From assembly GCA_013416795.1 (NCBI GenBank), contig RQSC01001371.1, positions 4,406 to 30,417 of the forward strand: 26,012 bases of DNA, in the 5' to 3' direction. The stretch's first letter is position 1. Each line of letters starts with the position of its first letter. Below are positions 1-8,990 of the stretch, one piece after another. Source of the DNA: Prasinococcaceae sp. CCMP 1430. Taxonomy: Eukaryota; Prasinodermophyta; Palmophyllophyceae; Prasinococcales; Prasinococcaceae. The notes under the pieces were generated by a model. The model was not told where the DNA came from. It searched no databases and saw nothing but the letters and a program-made list of their open reading frames with translations. The position numbers were made by a program, and so were the translations under genes.

Positions 1-325
1 CGGCGGCCACACCGCGGGCGGGCTGCGGTGGCCCCGGTGCGTCCGGCGAGGGGAACGGGGGGGGCGCGGCCGCGGGCCCGCGCGCGCGCCAAGGAAGGGT
101 GCACCACCCGCAGAGGCTGCTTGGACTGACAGAATCAGTGCGGGCACGGGGCACCCTGAGCGTGTGGGGCCGCGCGACAGGGAACAAGGGCGGGCGGCGG
201 CGGCCAGTGCGCGCGCGCCGCGGGACCCTTTGGTAGCGCCTTCTTCGAGTTAGCGTCGCTCGAACTCTCAGTCACTCTCGGAGGCCCGGGTGCTCAATTT
301 TCCCGCACACCGTTGCGATCCCGCA
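1..325. other. GC-rich upstream region of the DOMON/b561 gene
   Basis: No coding region could be supported here. The stretch is very GC-rich with G and GC runs. An in-frame stop (TAG at 251-253) separates it from the downstream reading frame, so coding sequence can only be joined from here by splicing. A pyrimidine-containing stretch ending in TCTTCTTCAG at 330-339 resembles a 3' splice site, so a 5' exon (for example one carrying a signal peptide) may lie in or beyond this region. I could not identify that exon. Confidence 0.4.
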
Positions 326-1714
326 ATGTCTTCTTCAGGCGAGGCTGTCGCCTCTGACACCGGCGGTGACAGTAGCAACGGCACCGCCAGCGGTGCGGAT
401 GCCCCAGGGTGCACCCCGAGTCCCATCGAAGGTTACGTGTGCGTCCTCGAGCTCGATGGCAGCGGCGTGCAAATGCACTGGAACATTGCTGATGTCGAGG
501 TCGATGGGGAGACCTCACTGGCAGACAGTGCAGCGGAGGGAGTCGCTAAGAACGCGTCGTTCCTCGCCGTCGCGCCTGCTGAGTCATCTGGCGGGTGGGT
601 AGCGCTTGGATTCGGCACGTCGATGATTGGCGCACGCGTGGCCATCGCATTTCACGACGGCGCATCAATCGGGCCATCGGGAGGCTTCTTCTTATGTTCC
701 GAGTACTCGCCCGATGGCGTACAACTCATGGACGACGCAGATGCTGCGGCGGACGGCTTCCAGCTGGGCACGCTCGTTGCGAGTGTGCAGTCGTTCCCTG
801 TGCTGGTGGCCGACGGCAACGGCACGTCAGCCGCGGCGACAGAGACCGAGCCCGCGCTAAGCGTGGCCTTCTCTCGCGTGTTGAGTGCGGCGGAGGAGGA
901 GCTGGCCACGATGGTGTATGCCACGACGTCGAGCTGGAAAAACTACCATGGCACCGCGCGCGGCACCTTCGAGACGAACCTTCAGAGCGGCGAATCCACA
1001 ACACTTGACGTGCAGTCGCCCCTGCGCAACTATTGGATCGCGCATGGTGCGCTCATGCTCGTCGCGTGGCTCTTCGTCGCCCCGGCCAGCGCAAGTGCAG
1101 TGCGCTTGCTGCGCCCCGTAGCTGAGCGCGGCCAGTGGTTCACCTGGGTCCATCGGCCTGGGACTCTCCTCACCCTGTTCCTCACGCTCGCGGGTTTCGT
1201 GATTGCGGCTGTCAAGTTCGACGCCGGAGGCATTAACAGCGCTGCATTCAGCCACGGCGCCATCGGCGTCGCTGTTTTCGCGATGGTGTGCACGCAGGTG
1301 CTGATGGGTCTCGGCCGGCCGCGGGAGAAGGAGAGCACCACGCGGCGGTGCTGGTACGGTGCCCACGCTGTCCTCGGCGTGTCCACCCTCGGCCTTGCAC
1401 TGTCCAACGTAGTGATTGGCGTGAACGTCATATGTGACCTCGACGGCGGGTCTTGCGACAGCTGGATCGTCGCAGCGAGCGTGGTCGGTTTTTGCGGCAT
1501 TTTCGGCATGGCGGTCGTGTGGTGGCTCATCGCGCGCTCGGTGGTGGCAAGGCGCGCAGCAACCAAGGGCGACAATATCGACGAGGAGAAAGGCGACAGC
1601 GAGACCAACGGCAAGCAAAGCGCTCCAAACGATGCGGGTCAGAAGGGCGGCCTCGATGATCCAAGCGAGTCGAGCAAAGACGTTGTTCCCAACGGCTCGG
1701 ACGTTGGCAAGTAG
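326..1714 (+). CDS. DOMON domain-cytochrome b561 membrane protein
   Basis: About 462 aa from the first ATG at 326. An upstream in-frame GTG at 290 is not a credible eukaryotic start. Residues about 35-190 look like a DOMON beta-sandwich (a haem- or sugar-binding domain, including the fold-typical stretch GGWVALGFG). Residues about 235-400 form a cytochrome b561 core of hydrophobic helices carrying four histidines, H240, H276, H310 and H347, the usual pattern for axial ligation of two b haems. The tail (about 405-462) is polar, Lys/Asp/Ser-rich and presumably cytosolic. Family members are transmembrane electron-transfer proteins such as ferric-chelate or ascorbate-dependent reductases; the substrate cannot be read from the sequence. 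No signal peptide is visible although the DOMON domain should be lumenal or extracellular. Either an upstream exon is missed (splice-acceptor-like TCTTCTTCAG at 330-339) or the start is unusual. Converges with the acyl-CoA dehydrogenase gene. Confidence 0.82.
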   Translation: MSSSGEAVASDTGGDSSNGTASGADAPGCTPSPIEGYVCVLELDGSGVQMHWNIADVEVDGETSLADSAAEGVAKNASFLAVAPAESSGGWVALGFGTSMIGARVAIAFHDGASIGPSGGFFLCSEYSPDGVQLMDDADAAADGFQLGTLVASVQSFPVLVADGNGTSAAATETEPALSVAFSRVLSAAEEELATMVYATTSSWKNYHGTARGTFETNLQSGESTTLDVQSPLRNYWIAHGALMLVAWLFVAPASASAVRLLRPVAERGQWFTWVHRPGTLLTLFLTLAGFVIAAVKFDAGGINSAAFSHGAIGVAVFAMVCTQVLMGLGRPREKESTTRRCWYGAHAVLGVSTLGLALSNVVIGVNVICDLDGGSCDSWIVAASVVGFCGIFGMAVVWWLIARSVVARRAATKGDNIDEEKGDSETNGKQSAPNDAGQKGGLDDPSESSKDVVPNGSDVGK

Positions 1715-1743
1715 TAGGAGCGATGGCGAACACTACAGACTTA

Positions 1744-1749
1744 TTTATT
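1744..1749 (-). promoter_or_regulatory. Candidate polyadenylation signal for the acyl-CoA dehydrogenase gene
   Basis: TTTATT on the plus strand reads AATAAA on the minus strand, about 225 bases downstream of the minus-strand stop codon at 1973. It lies in the only AT-rich patch of the 258-base convergent spacer (1715-1972). The match is to the canonical hexamer only. This GC-rich genome may use another signal, so the call is tentative. Confidence 0.3.
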
Positions 1750-1972
1750 TGTCGCGTACCGCGACGCGCGCAGGCAGACAAAGGCGCGCTCATTCTTCAG
1801 AGCACGAGAGGCGCACAGAGCGGCGTGTGCACAGGCTAGGTGCTCGAGGGGTACCTGCTCAAGGCAAGGTTTATAAATGCATATACCTTGCCCACGGGAA
1901 CTTAAGAGGCGCGTGCGTGCGGGCGTGCGCCACGGAGACGCTTGGCGCGCGGCTCCGGCGGCTCGGCGCGTT

Positions 1973-3337
1973 CTACTTGCGACCCCCAGCAAGCACCTTC
2001 TCGTAGGCCTTCTGCCCCTGGCGCACGCTGAGATCCAGCAGGATCTCCTCGCTCCCACCGGGAATGGCGTACGCGCGCACCTCGCGGTACAGGCGCTCGA
2101 CCTTCTCGCCCTGCCCGCCGCGGATGTAGCTGTTGCCGCCCATGATCTGCGCGGCCTCGCGCGCGCAGTACTCGAAGACCTTGGTGCTTTGCACCTTGAT
2201 CAGCGCCGTTGTGCCGCCCAGCTTCGCGTTGGCCTCCGCATGGGACATTTTGTCCATCTGGTATGTGATATGCTCGAGCATGGCGTGCGTGGACTCCACC
2301 TGGCGCGCCATCTCAGCGAGCTTCCAGCGAATGACCGGATGATCGATGAGGCGCTTGCCGAATGTCTTGCGCCGGTTGGCGTAGCGGAAGGCTTCCTCCA
2401 AGCACACGCGCGAGAATCGCGTCGCCTGGGCGATGAAGCCCCACCGTTCATGGTTGAAGTTATACATGACGTATTTGAAGCCCGCGTTTTCGTCGCCGAT
2501 GAGGTTCTCCTTCGGCACCTTGACGTTATCGAATGTCACGAACGCGGTGCCGCTTGCCCACACGCCGCTGCACTGCATTTGCTTGCACTCGATGCCGGGC
2601 ATGTTCTTCTCGAGTAGCATGAATGAAATACCCGCGCGTCCCGGGCCGCCCGTCCGTACCGCAACAGTGAAGTAGTCGGCGAACATGCCGTTGGTGATCC
2701 ACTTCTTGGTGCCGTTGACGATGTAGTGCGAGCCGTCGGCGGAAGCGCGCGCGGTGCAGCGCAGCGCGGCTACGTCACTGCCGGCGGTTGGCTCGCTGAT
2801 GCACAAGCAGATGACCGCCTCACCGCGCAGGCAGCGCGTGGCCACGCGTTGTTTGAGCGCCTCGCTGCCAAAATGCAGCACAGGCGGGAGCCCGATCTGC
2901 AGGCCCTCCAAAAGCCCCCACAGCACGCCGCCGGAGCCGCAGCGCGCGAATTCGTCGATTAGGATGAGCTCGTGGAAGTGGTCAAAGTTGCCGCCGGCGA
3001 CAGGCGCGGGGCCCGCATACCGCTCCGGCCACGGGGCGCCGACCACGCCTGGCAGCAGCCCCGCCTGGTAGCATTTCCTGAAGAGCTCGAGCGGCACCTT
3101 CTTCTGCTCGTCCCACTCGGTGCAGTGGGGCGTCACATGCTTATCAACGAACGCGCGGCATCGTGCGCGCCAGTCGACGTGCGACTGCGTGTAGTAAGGG
3201 CTCGTCTGGCCCTGGTACCAGCTTGGGTCGCCGAACGGCACGCCCTCGCCAAACTCGGCCAGCGCATTCGACTGCAGCAGCGCGCGAGAGAGAGTGCGCA
3301 TGTCAGCGGGCGCGTCAACGGGTGGCATGGAGCGCAT
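1973..3337 (-). CDS. Acyl-CoA dehydrogenase (long-chain-like)
   Basis: FAD-dependent alpha,beta-dehydrogenation of acyl-CoA thioesters, the first step of fatty-acid or branched-chain beta-oxidation. About 454 aa from ATG at 3337; ATGs at 3328 and 3301 are also in frame. The full ACAD fold is present: an N-terminal helical domain (about 45-175), the FAD/substrate signature SEPTAGSD at 181-188, KKWITNG at 211-217 in the beta domain, RKTFGKRL at 323-330, QIMGGNSYIRG at 397-407 and PGGSEEI at 426-432. The C-terminal position that holds the catalytic Glu in medium-chain enzymes is Gly here. An LEE at 313-315 sits where long-chain and isovaleryl-type enzymes place their base, so I infer the LCAD-like arrangement. 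No clear mitochondrial presequence or C-terminal peroxisomal SKL is visible, so location is open. Single exon; diverges from the mitochondrial carrier. Substrate chain length is not determinable. Confidence 0.9.
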   Translation of the reverse strand: MRSMPPVDAPADMRTLSRALLQSNALAEFGEGVPFGDPSWYQGQTSPYYTQSHVDWRARCRAFVDKHVTPHCTEWDEQKKVPLELFRKCYQAGLLPGVVGAPWPERYAGPAPVAGGNFDHFHELILIDEFARCGSGGVLWGLLEGLQIGLPPVLHFGSEALKQRVATRCLRGEAVICLCISEPTAGSDVAALRCTARASADGSHYIVNGTKKWITNGMFADYFTVAVRTGGPGRAGISFMLLEKNMPGIECKQMQCSGVWASGTAFVTFDNVKVPKENLIGDENAGFKYVMYNFNHERWGFIAQATRFSRVCLEEAFRYANRRKTFGKRLIDHPVIRWKLAEMARQVESTHAMLEHITYQMDKMSHAEANAKLGGTTALIKVQSTKVFEYCAREAAQIMGGNSYIRGGQGEKVERLYREVRAYAIPGGSEEILLDLSVRQGQKAYEKVLAGGRK

Positions 3338-3883
3338 GCGCGCGCGCCCCCCCCGGATCCAACAGCCTCGCTGGAGCGACCTGGCACACCCTCCCCTGCG
3401 TGATCCTCGCCCCTTCCCCCCGCCCCCCCCGCCCGGCCCTCCGCCTCCTCCCCTGCCGTGGCCCGACCGCGGCGCGCGCAAAAATCCCGGCGCCGCCGGC
3501 GCCGCGCGGCCGCACCATCGCCGCCCGCCCCCTGCGCGAGAACCTCCCACGAGNCAGCGACAAGCAGACTGACCAATCTACGCCCACTCGCCGCACCCAC
3601 GCAGCCGATGGAACTCGCTTGCTCAGCACATCACCCAGGTGCTGCCCGACGCGGCCAAGTCTGTCGTCGTACAGGTGAGCCAGGCGAGAGTGGCCGCCGT
3701 CGCCGAAAGCTTCGACGGACCGGCGGCATTCGCATCGATCGTCAAAGCGAGCGCAGCCAGCGCGGACGCCTCGGCGGTGGACCTGGGCGCTGCTCTCCGC
3801 GCCGCCCTCGACAACACACCGCCCGCGCCCGTCTGCTCCGACTCTCATCCTCGGGCCGCCCGCTGACCTCGGCGGCCGCTGCG
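3338..3883. other. Divergent intergenic region (ACAD / carrier), contains one N
   Basis: A 546-base spacer between the divergent acyl-CoA dehydrogenase and carrier genes, presumably holding both promoters. It has a C-rich low-complexity stretch at about 3346-3450 and an ambiguous base at 3554. From 3573 to 3866 one plus-strand frame is open and could encode an Ala-rich amphipathic stretch, but it has no in-frame ATG and ends in a stop just before the carrier start. I do not call it a gene. No TATA box stands out. Confidence 0.45.
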
Positions 3884-5319
3884 ATGGAGGGCGCGCTGGA
3901 CGCGCCGGGCAGCTCCGCGCTGCGCGACTGGGCGACGACGTGGCCGCTCTTCGCGAAGACGCTCGTTGCGGGAGGCGCGGCGGGCGCCGTCGCGAAAACG
4001 AGGTGCGCGGGCGGGCGGGCGCGGTGAGGACACCCCTCCATCCCTCCCCACAACCCCACATCGCCTCCCCTCCCTCGCCGCGCTCTGTCGCACTGGCTGC
4101 TCGCGCGCAGGTCGCTGACGACGTGGATCCCCATCTACGCAACCCCTGCGCACGTGTGTTCCCCGCTCGCCCGCAGCACTGCGCCGCTCGAGCGCGCCAA
4201 GATCATGATGCAGACAGGGCAATCACACGGCGTGGGCGGGTCGCTGCGCCGAATGTGGTGTGAGGAGGGCGTGCGTGGCCTCTTCCGCGGCAACAGCGCC
4301 GCCGTCGTGCGCGTCACGCCGTACGCTGCGCTACACCTCATGGCGTACGAGCACTACCGCCGCGCGATGGTGAGCCACGTGGGCTTTGAGCGCGGGCCGA
4401 CGACGGACATGCTCGCGGGCGCCGCGTCGGGTGCCACGGCCGTGGCGTTCACGTACCCACTCGACCTCGTGCGCACGAGAATCGCGTGGGAGGCTTCGGC
4501 CGCCGCGGCCGCGGCTGGTGGCGGCGCCGCCGGCGCAGGCGAGGCGCTGGAGGCAGCCAGCGATGCCGAGGGTGGGGCGGCCGCCGGGGGGGCGGCGTAA
4601 GACAGGCAAGCGCGGCCGGGGGCGGGAGCGGCGGAGGCACGGCTGCCGTGGCGTCGCCCCGTCGCAGCAGGCACCACCGTGGCGTGCTCCGCACGCTGTG
4701 GACAGTCGGCGCGGAGGGCGGGCTCGTAGGGCTGTACCGAGGGGTCACGCCCACGGTGGCGGGCATCCTACCCTACGCGGGCATGAAATTCTTTGTCTTC
4801 GAGACGGCCGTGCAGGAGTGGCGCGCCGCAACAAACGAGCACACAGCGTCGGTGCCCACGCACGTGCGTCTGCTGGCGGGCGCCTCCGCCGGGCTGGTCG
4901 CTCAGACGATCACCTACCCGCTCGACGTGGTGCGGCGCAACATGCAGGTGGAGAGCGCGTCGGGGCTTGCGCACCTCAACATGGCGCAGTGGGCGAAGCG
5001 CATCATAGCAGAGGATGGAGTGAAGGGGCTTTACCGCGGGCTCTCGGTGAACTACATCAAGGTCATCCCCACGACGGCGGTGGGATTCACCGTCTACGAG
5101 GAGCTCAAGGTGCGCGCCCGCTCGCCGAGCGATCGGCCATGCCGCGCAAGTCTGAGGGCCGTGGCTGCCCCCATCGCGCCCGCGAGACCCGCACTGACTC
5201 GCGCGAGGCCGCTCTCTCTCCTCCTCCCTCTCTATCTCGCGCACGTGCCCGCCCTCGCCCGTGCCGCTCCGCGCGCTCAGGCATGGATGAGGGTGAAGCC
5301 GCCGCAGGCACGGGTGTAA
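3884..5319 (+). CDS. Mitochondrial carrier family protein (SLC25, CoA/adenine-nucleotide carrier-like), four exons
   Basis: Exons 3884-4002, 4177-4596, 4671-5109 and 5281-5319 join in frame to 338 aa. All three introns are GT-AG (donors GTGCGC, GTAAGA, GTGCGC; 174, 74 and 171 nt). The three tandem carrier repeats are complete, each with its signature: PLERAK at 43-48, PLDLVR at 134-139 and PLDVVR at 263-268. Each repeat also carries the second-helix glycine pattern (GLFRG, GLYRG, GLYRG). Six TM helices are expected in the inner mitochondrial membrane. The motif PYAGMKFFVFE at 214-224 and the stretch NYIKVIPTTAVGF near 307-319 recall the SLC25A16/SLC25A42/Leu5 CoA-transporter group and ATP-Mg/Pi carriers; substrate assignment is inference. 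An Ala/Gly-rich insertion (about 147-180) lies in the loop after the third helix and spans intron 2. For intron 2 the acceptor may be 4667 or 4670 (both in frame). A start further upstream at 3609 is open but Arg-rich and unlikely. Confidence 0.88.
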
Positions 5320-5701
5320 TATGGTTGTTTGGCATTCAAAGCACGGGGCGCACACGGCCCTCTCGCCGGTGCGAGTCACACCGGTGCCGGGTGCCGCGGC
5401 GCTCGTTTATGAGGTTCAGGCGGTCCCAGCGACGGCGCCTGTCGGGCGTGCATGCGTGCGGGGGCGGGCGCGAGCGCCCCTGGGGCACGAGCAGGAGCCG
5501 TTCTGCGCGTGCTGTCGCTGCCCACAGCGAGATTTGAAGGACCGAAATTTTGCGAAGCGGCTGTTGGAGCGCAGCCTGCAGGGGTTGCCACAGCCCGCGC
5601 GCTGCCCTCCCCTCTCTCGTTGCCCTTTTGCGCGGGGAGGTCACGGCCCCTCCCCTGCCTCCGCCGCGCTGCCGCCGCGGCGGCAGTAGCGGCCGCTCGC
5701 G
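5320..5701. other. Intergenic region between carrier and TMEM115-like gene
   Basis: A 382-base spacer between two plus-strand genes. I see no supported gene. A less GC-rich stretch near 5531-5560 and a pyrimidine-rich tract near 5605-5665 precede the next start codon and may belong to its promoter and 5' leader. Open frames on both strands here are composition-driven. Confidence 0.4.
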
Positions 5702-6950
5702 ATGGAGCGCGCGCTGGGTTCGCTGCGCGGCACGACGCTGCTCTCTCGCGCGCTCGCGGGTTGGCTTGTGCTCGTGTTTGTGGTCGCAGCTGCCGCACCG
5801 CAGCGTACTGTCGGCGCGCTCGCGCTCACGCCGGGGAGGTGCGCGCGCCGGCCCTGCCGCTGCGCGTTGCTGCTCGTCTGCGTGGAAGTATGCGACGGCG
5901 CACCCTGCTCGGTCTTCCTTCCAGAGCTGCCGCGCCGCGCTAACGTCGTCAACCTCCCCGCATATGCACCACACCCGCCAACAGTGCGCTGCCGTACTTC
6001 TACACGCTCATGACCGCAGGCGTATTGGAGGACAGTTTATTGGGGGTGAGTTGAGCGGCCGCGGCGATGCGCAAGACTGCGCGCATCTACGCGTGCGAAC
6101 AGCCTACGCGTGTGCGCCAACACTGCTGCTTTTCGCCTGCCCCGGCGCGTGCGAGTCGCGCATGCCCTCCGAGCAAGCTCTCGCGCCCGTGTCACGCACC
6201 GGTGTGCGCTGTGCGCTGACACACTCTTCGCAGCTGGTAGCCGGTGTGGCTGTGCTTCTCTCCGCCAGCCGCGTGCTCGAGCCAGCGTTCGGCACAGTAG
6301 GTTACCTTCGCTTCCTCTCCGCGATCAACCTCGGCAACGGCGTGGTCCTCTTTCTCGCACACACGGCGGCATACGCAGCGACTGCCAACCCCGAACATCT
6401 CTACGTGCAGCTGCGCGGCTTCAGCGGCACGGTCGCGGCACTGCTCGTTGCACTCAAGGCAGTCGTGCCGCGTTTGCCGTTGCCAAACGAGGCGCGCCCG
6501 CTGGTGACCGTGGCGGCGCTTCCAGCGCTGACGGTGGCCATGGCGGTGACGCTGGCGGCCATGGGCATCATGCCGCGCCACCGCGCGCTTGGCTGGGTGG
6601 CGGGCGCGGCCAACGCTTGGCTCTGGCTGCGCTTCGTGCAGCCTCAGCTGAGCTCGACGCCGCTCGGCGACGAGGACCAGCTGACGCTCGCGAGCTTCCT
6701 CCAGCCGCCGGCCGCGAGCGCCGGCTCCACCGGTGCGCCGGGCGCCGGTGGCACGGCAGCTCCGCAGCTGAGCCGCACCGCCATTGACGCCTCGCGCAAG
6801 CGCGAGCGCGGCCTGCGTGCCTTAGAGGAGAGGCTCGCCGCCGCCGAGGCCATGGAGGCCGACGCGGCGCAGGCCGGGAGCAGCAGCGTGGGCACGGGTG
6901 TGGGAGCGGGTGCCCCCCCTGACGGCGAAGCGACGGCGAGCGCAGTCTGA
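5702..6950 (+). CDS. TMEM115: TMEM115-like (DUF1751) rhomboid-superfamily Golgi membrane protein, three exons
   Basis: Exons 5702-5838, 5985-6045 and 6234-6950 (introns 146 and 188 nt, donors GTGCGC and GTGAGT, acceptors CAG) give 304 aa. The joined protein has a first TM helix at about 17-33, then LTPG, then a membrane-entering stretch PYFYTLMTAGVLED encoded by the 61-nt exon 2. The family hallmark LEPAFG follows at 81-86 (compare EP-W-G in TMEM115), and then a run of four to five more hydrophobic helices to about 200. TMEM115 proteins are catalytically inactive rhomboid relatives implicated in Golgi-to-ER retrograde traffic, and no Ser-His protease pair is evident. The C-terminal about 85 residues are Ala/Gly-rich with a charged segment (about 262-290) that could form a short coiled coil. 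Start chosen at the first ATG followed by the hydrophobic helix. It converges on the APH-1 gene 155 bases away. Confidence 0.78.
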
Positions 6951-7105
6951 GCGTCGCGCCTCCGTGCAGGCGTGCGAAAGGGGCTCTGTGCACGCGCGCG
7001 CGACCAAACGACCCACGCCCACGCACGTGCGCGCCCGTGACGCGCCCGTGAGTATACAATGTGTACCACATATTACATCGTCGCGTGTACCGACCGCGCG
7101 CCAGC

Positions 7106-7959
7106 TCAGAAACGCGCGCCGCTCTGGGCCGCCCTCGCCGCCACCAGCATCGCGTGTGCCGCCGCGAGGGCGCCGATGCACACCTGCAGCGGCAGCGCGG
7201 CCACGCAGCCGCCGTCCGCGAGGCTCAGACACGCCGCGGCCGCGCACGCAGCGTGGTAGACTGGCGGCGCGTAGAGCTGAGTCGGCTTGTGCGACCGGCG
7301 GCCTGCAATCGCAACAACCATACTGCCGCCGTGCAACAGCGTCCAGGCGAGGCACTGCCATGCAGCCGCCATGAAGAGGCTCACACGCGCACATTTAGGC
7401 GTGTACACCGTACCTGGCCCCGCCGAGTACGGCAGGAGGCCGACGAAGTACGCAGCGGCAGCGGCGAGCGCGTGGCCGAGCCCGGCGGCGGCACCTAGCA
7501 GCAGGCGGTCGGCGGGGCTGAGCATGCGCAGTCCCCGCTCGGCCGCATAATGGTCGAGGCGGTCGGCTGCCGACTCGAGGTAGCGCAGGAAAAACACGCG
7601 AACAACCTGACTCAGGAGGTCGGGAAGCACGAGTCAGCGGATGCAATCTCGCGCCCGGACGAGCTGCGAGGTGTCCCCCGAGTTGGACGTGAGCAGCCTT
7701 CGAACGAGCAGCGCGCACGCACCTCCTGCACGGCGACCGCCCATACTAGAAAGCCCGCCAGGCGCGATGCGCCCACCTCGGCGGGCGCGAGCGTAGATGC
7801 GGTGACGGGCGCGGCGGCGGCAAAGAGAGACGCGAGCCATACGACGGCAGACCCCAGCGTGGCAATCAGTGTGACGGGGCGCGCGCCCAACGCGAGCAGC
7901 GCTACGAGCGACGGCCCGAGGCCGACGGCCGCATAGCCGAGCGACGCCCCCGCCGGCAT
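7106..7959 (-). CDS. APH1: Gamma-secretase subunit APH-1, two exons
   Basis: Exon 1 7959-7723 and exon 2 7606-7106, separated by a 116-nt GT-AG intron (donor GTGCGT), join in phase 0 to 245 aa, close to the 247-265 aa of animal proteins. APH-1 is the seven-TM scaffold of the presenilin/nicastrin/PEN-2 intramembrane protease. Matches seen: an N-terminal GLGPS region like the family's FGP, the VQE-VVRVFFLRYLES stretch across the splice (family QEVFRFAYYKLL), AGPGT at 141-145, LLH at 169-171 and VYH at 195-197. The two histidines fall at 171 and 197, the numbering of the conserved TM5/TM6 His pair in human APH1A. The TM4 GxxxGxxxG assembly motif is degenerate here (G121, A125, A129). No presenilin, nicastrin or PEN-2 gene is in the window. 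Diverges from the EF-hand cluster across about 1 kb. Confidence 0.85.
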
Positions 7960-8990
7960 CGCACTTTGCCCCCCCCGCCTCCCCCAGCCAGCCCGGCCGC
8001 CGTCGCCTGCGCGACCCAGCCAGCCAGGCGGGTCGGGTCGGGGCGAGGTGAGGTGCGCGCCGCCGGGGCGGGGGCCGTCGGGCGCGCGCGCCGTGGCACG
8101 GACGCGACGACAACACCCGCCTCCCTCAGCGTTCCCCTCCCCCCCCACTCACCCCATTTCCACCCCCCTGCGCACGCATGGCGCGGAACACTCCCAACGC
8201 CGCCCCGAACGCGCCGAGGCGACTCTTCGGTTCGAAACCAATTCGCGTCGTCCGTTCCGCGTTTCTTCCGGCGCGGCGGCGCGCGGCGACCGCGCGCGCG
8301 GGGCCGGATCAGGTTTTTTTTTTTTTTTCGCCGCGGGGGCCACCAAAAACGGGTCCCCGTTTGAACGCGCGCCGTTTCGTCGCACGTTTCGTCCGCTGGC
8401 GCGCCGGCCCGGAAAAACGCTCCCCCCGACCGAACCGGTCCTCGATTGATTGAATCCTGCATGGTCCGGCCTGCGCCGGCGGGGGCCGGATCGTTTTTTT
8501 TTTTTTCCGTGCCGCGCGGGCCGAAACGCGTCCTTGATTTTGAATGCGCGCACGGCACGCGCGGGAGGGGTCCGTTTTCCTTCGGCGCCCGCGGGCGCCA
8601 GTCGGGTACGACGGAACTGAAATGGAACCGGTTCGTGAAATCCCGCATGAGCGAAGAAGGCCACGCCGGCGCGCGACGGAAAAATCGTGCGCGCGCGCAA
8701 TCCAGCCGCCCGAGGGGGCGGCGCGCGGATCTCAACCGCCGCTCGCGATAGTTGCGACTCGCGGGCGCGGGTAACCGCCGCGCGCGCGGCGCCAGCAAGA
8801 TGCGTTTTGACCTCGGGCGGTTCCCCGGGCGACGGCGGCGAGGGGCGCGCGGCGACAATATCCCACTACGACCTCGTAGTGTCGGGAGGCAGAGGGGCGC
8901 GCGCGAGCCTGGTCAGCGGGGCGCGCCATACAGGCGCAGCCGCGCGCGGCCCGGTCGGCGCGCCTCGCGGGCGGCGCCGGTCGAGCAGCC
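7960..8990. other. Divergent intergenic region and leader of EF-hand copy 1
   Basis: About 1 kb between APH-1 (-) and EF-hand copy 1 (+). From 8315 onward it is duplicated upstream of copy 3 at offset 5940, so this is a shared promoter/leader block. It holds two poly-T tracts, many GC alternations and the start-proximal leader at 8949-8990 that is common to all three copies. Open frames on either strand here are not supported as genes. I could not identify a core promoter element. Confidence 0.5.
8300..8506. repeat. Direct repeats GGGGCCGGATC, each followed by a poly-T tract
   Basis: The 11-mer GGGGCCGGATC occurs at 8300-8310 and 8482-8492. Each copy is followed within 1-3 bases by a T tract (8314-8328, 15 T; 8494-8506, 13 T) and then by a similar GC-rich sequence leading to TTTGAA-CGCGC-like motifs. 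This fits a diverged tandem unit of about 180 bp. Read on the minus strand, the poly-A tracts followed by a repeated GATCCGGCCCC could instead be tails and target-site duplication of a short retroposon. The second 11-mer and both T tracts recur at 14255-14446. Confidence 0.5.

Noticed and set aside
3573-3866. Open plus-strand frame with Ala-rich amphipathic translation before the carrier gene
   Set aside because: No in-frame ATG, a stop just before the carrier start and no recognisable motif; a GTGAGC donor-like site at 3672 is not enough.
3609-3883. N-terminal extension of the mitochondrial carrier to an upstream in-frame ATG
   Set aside because: The extension is Arg/Pro/Gly-rich low complexity, and carriers of this group normally begin shortly before the first helix, as they do from 3884.
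5110-5280. Carrier coding read straight through its third intron
   Set aside because: The 171-nt intron has no stop and keeps frame, but reading it inserts an Arg/Pro/Ser-rich stretch after the last helix, whereas splicing gives the normal short carrier C-terminus AWMRVKPP.
5376-5974. Open frames on both strands between the carrier and the TMEM115-like gene
   Set aside because: Arg/Ala/Pro-rich translations without motifs; the true exon structure of the TMEM115-like gene explains the downstream part.
8149-8858. Minus-strand open frame of about 300 codons in the duplicated leader (also 14205-14798)
   Set aside because: Lys runs come from the poly-T tracts and the rest is Arg/Pro/Ala noise; it merely repeats because the leader is duplicated.
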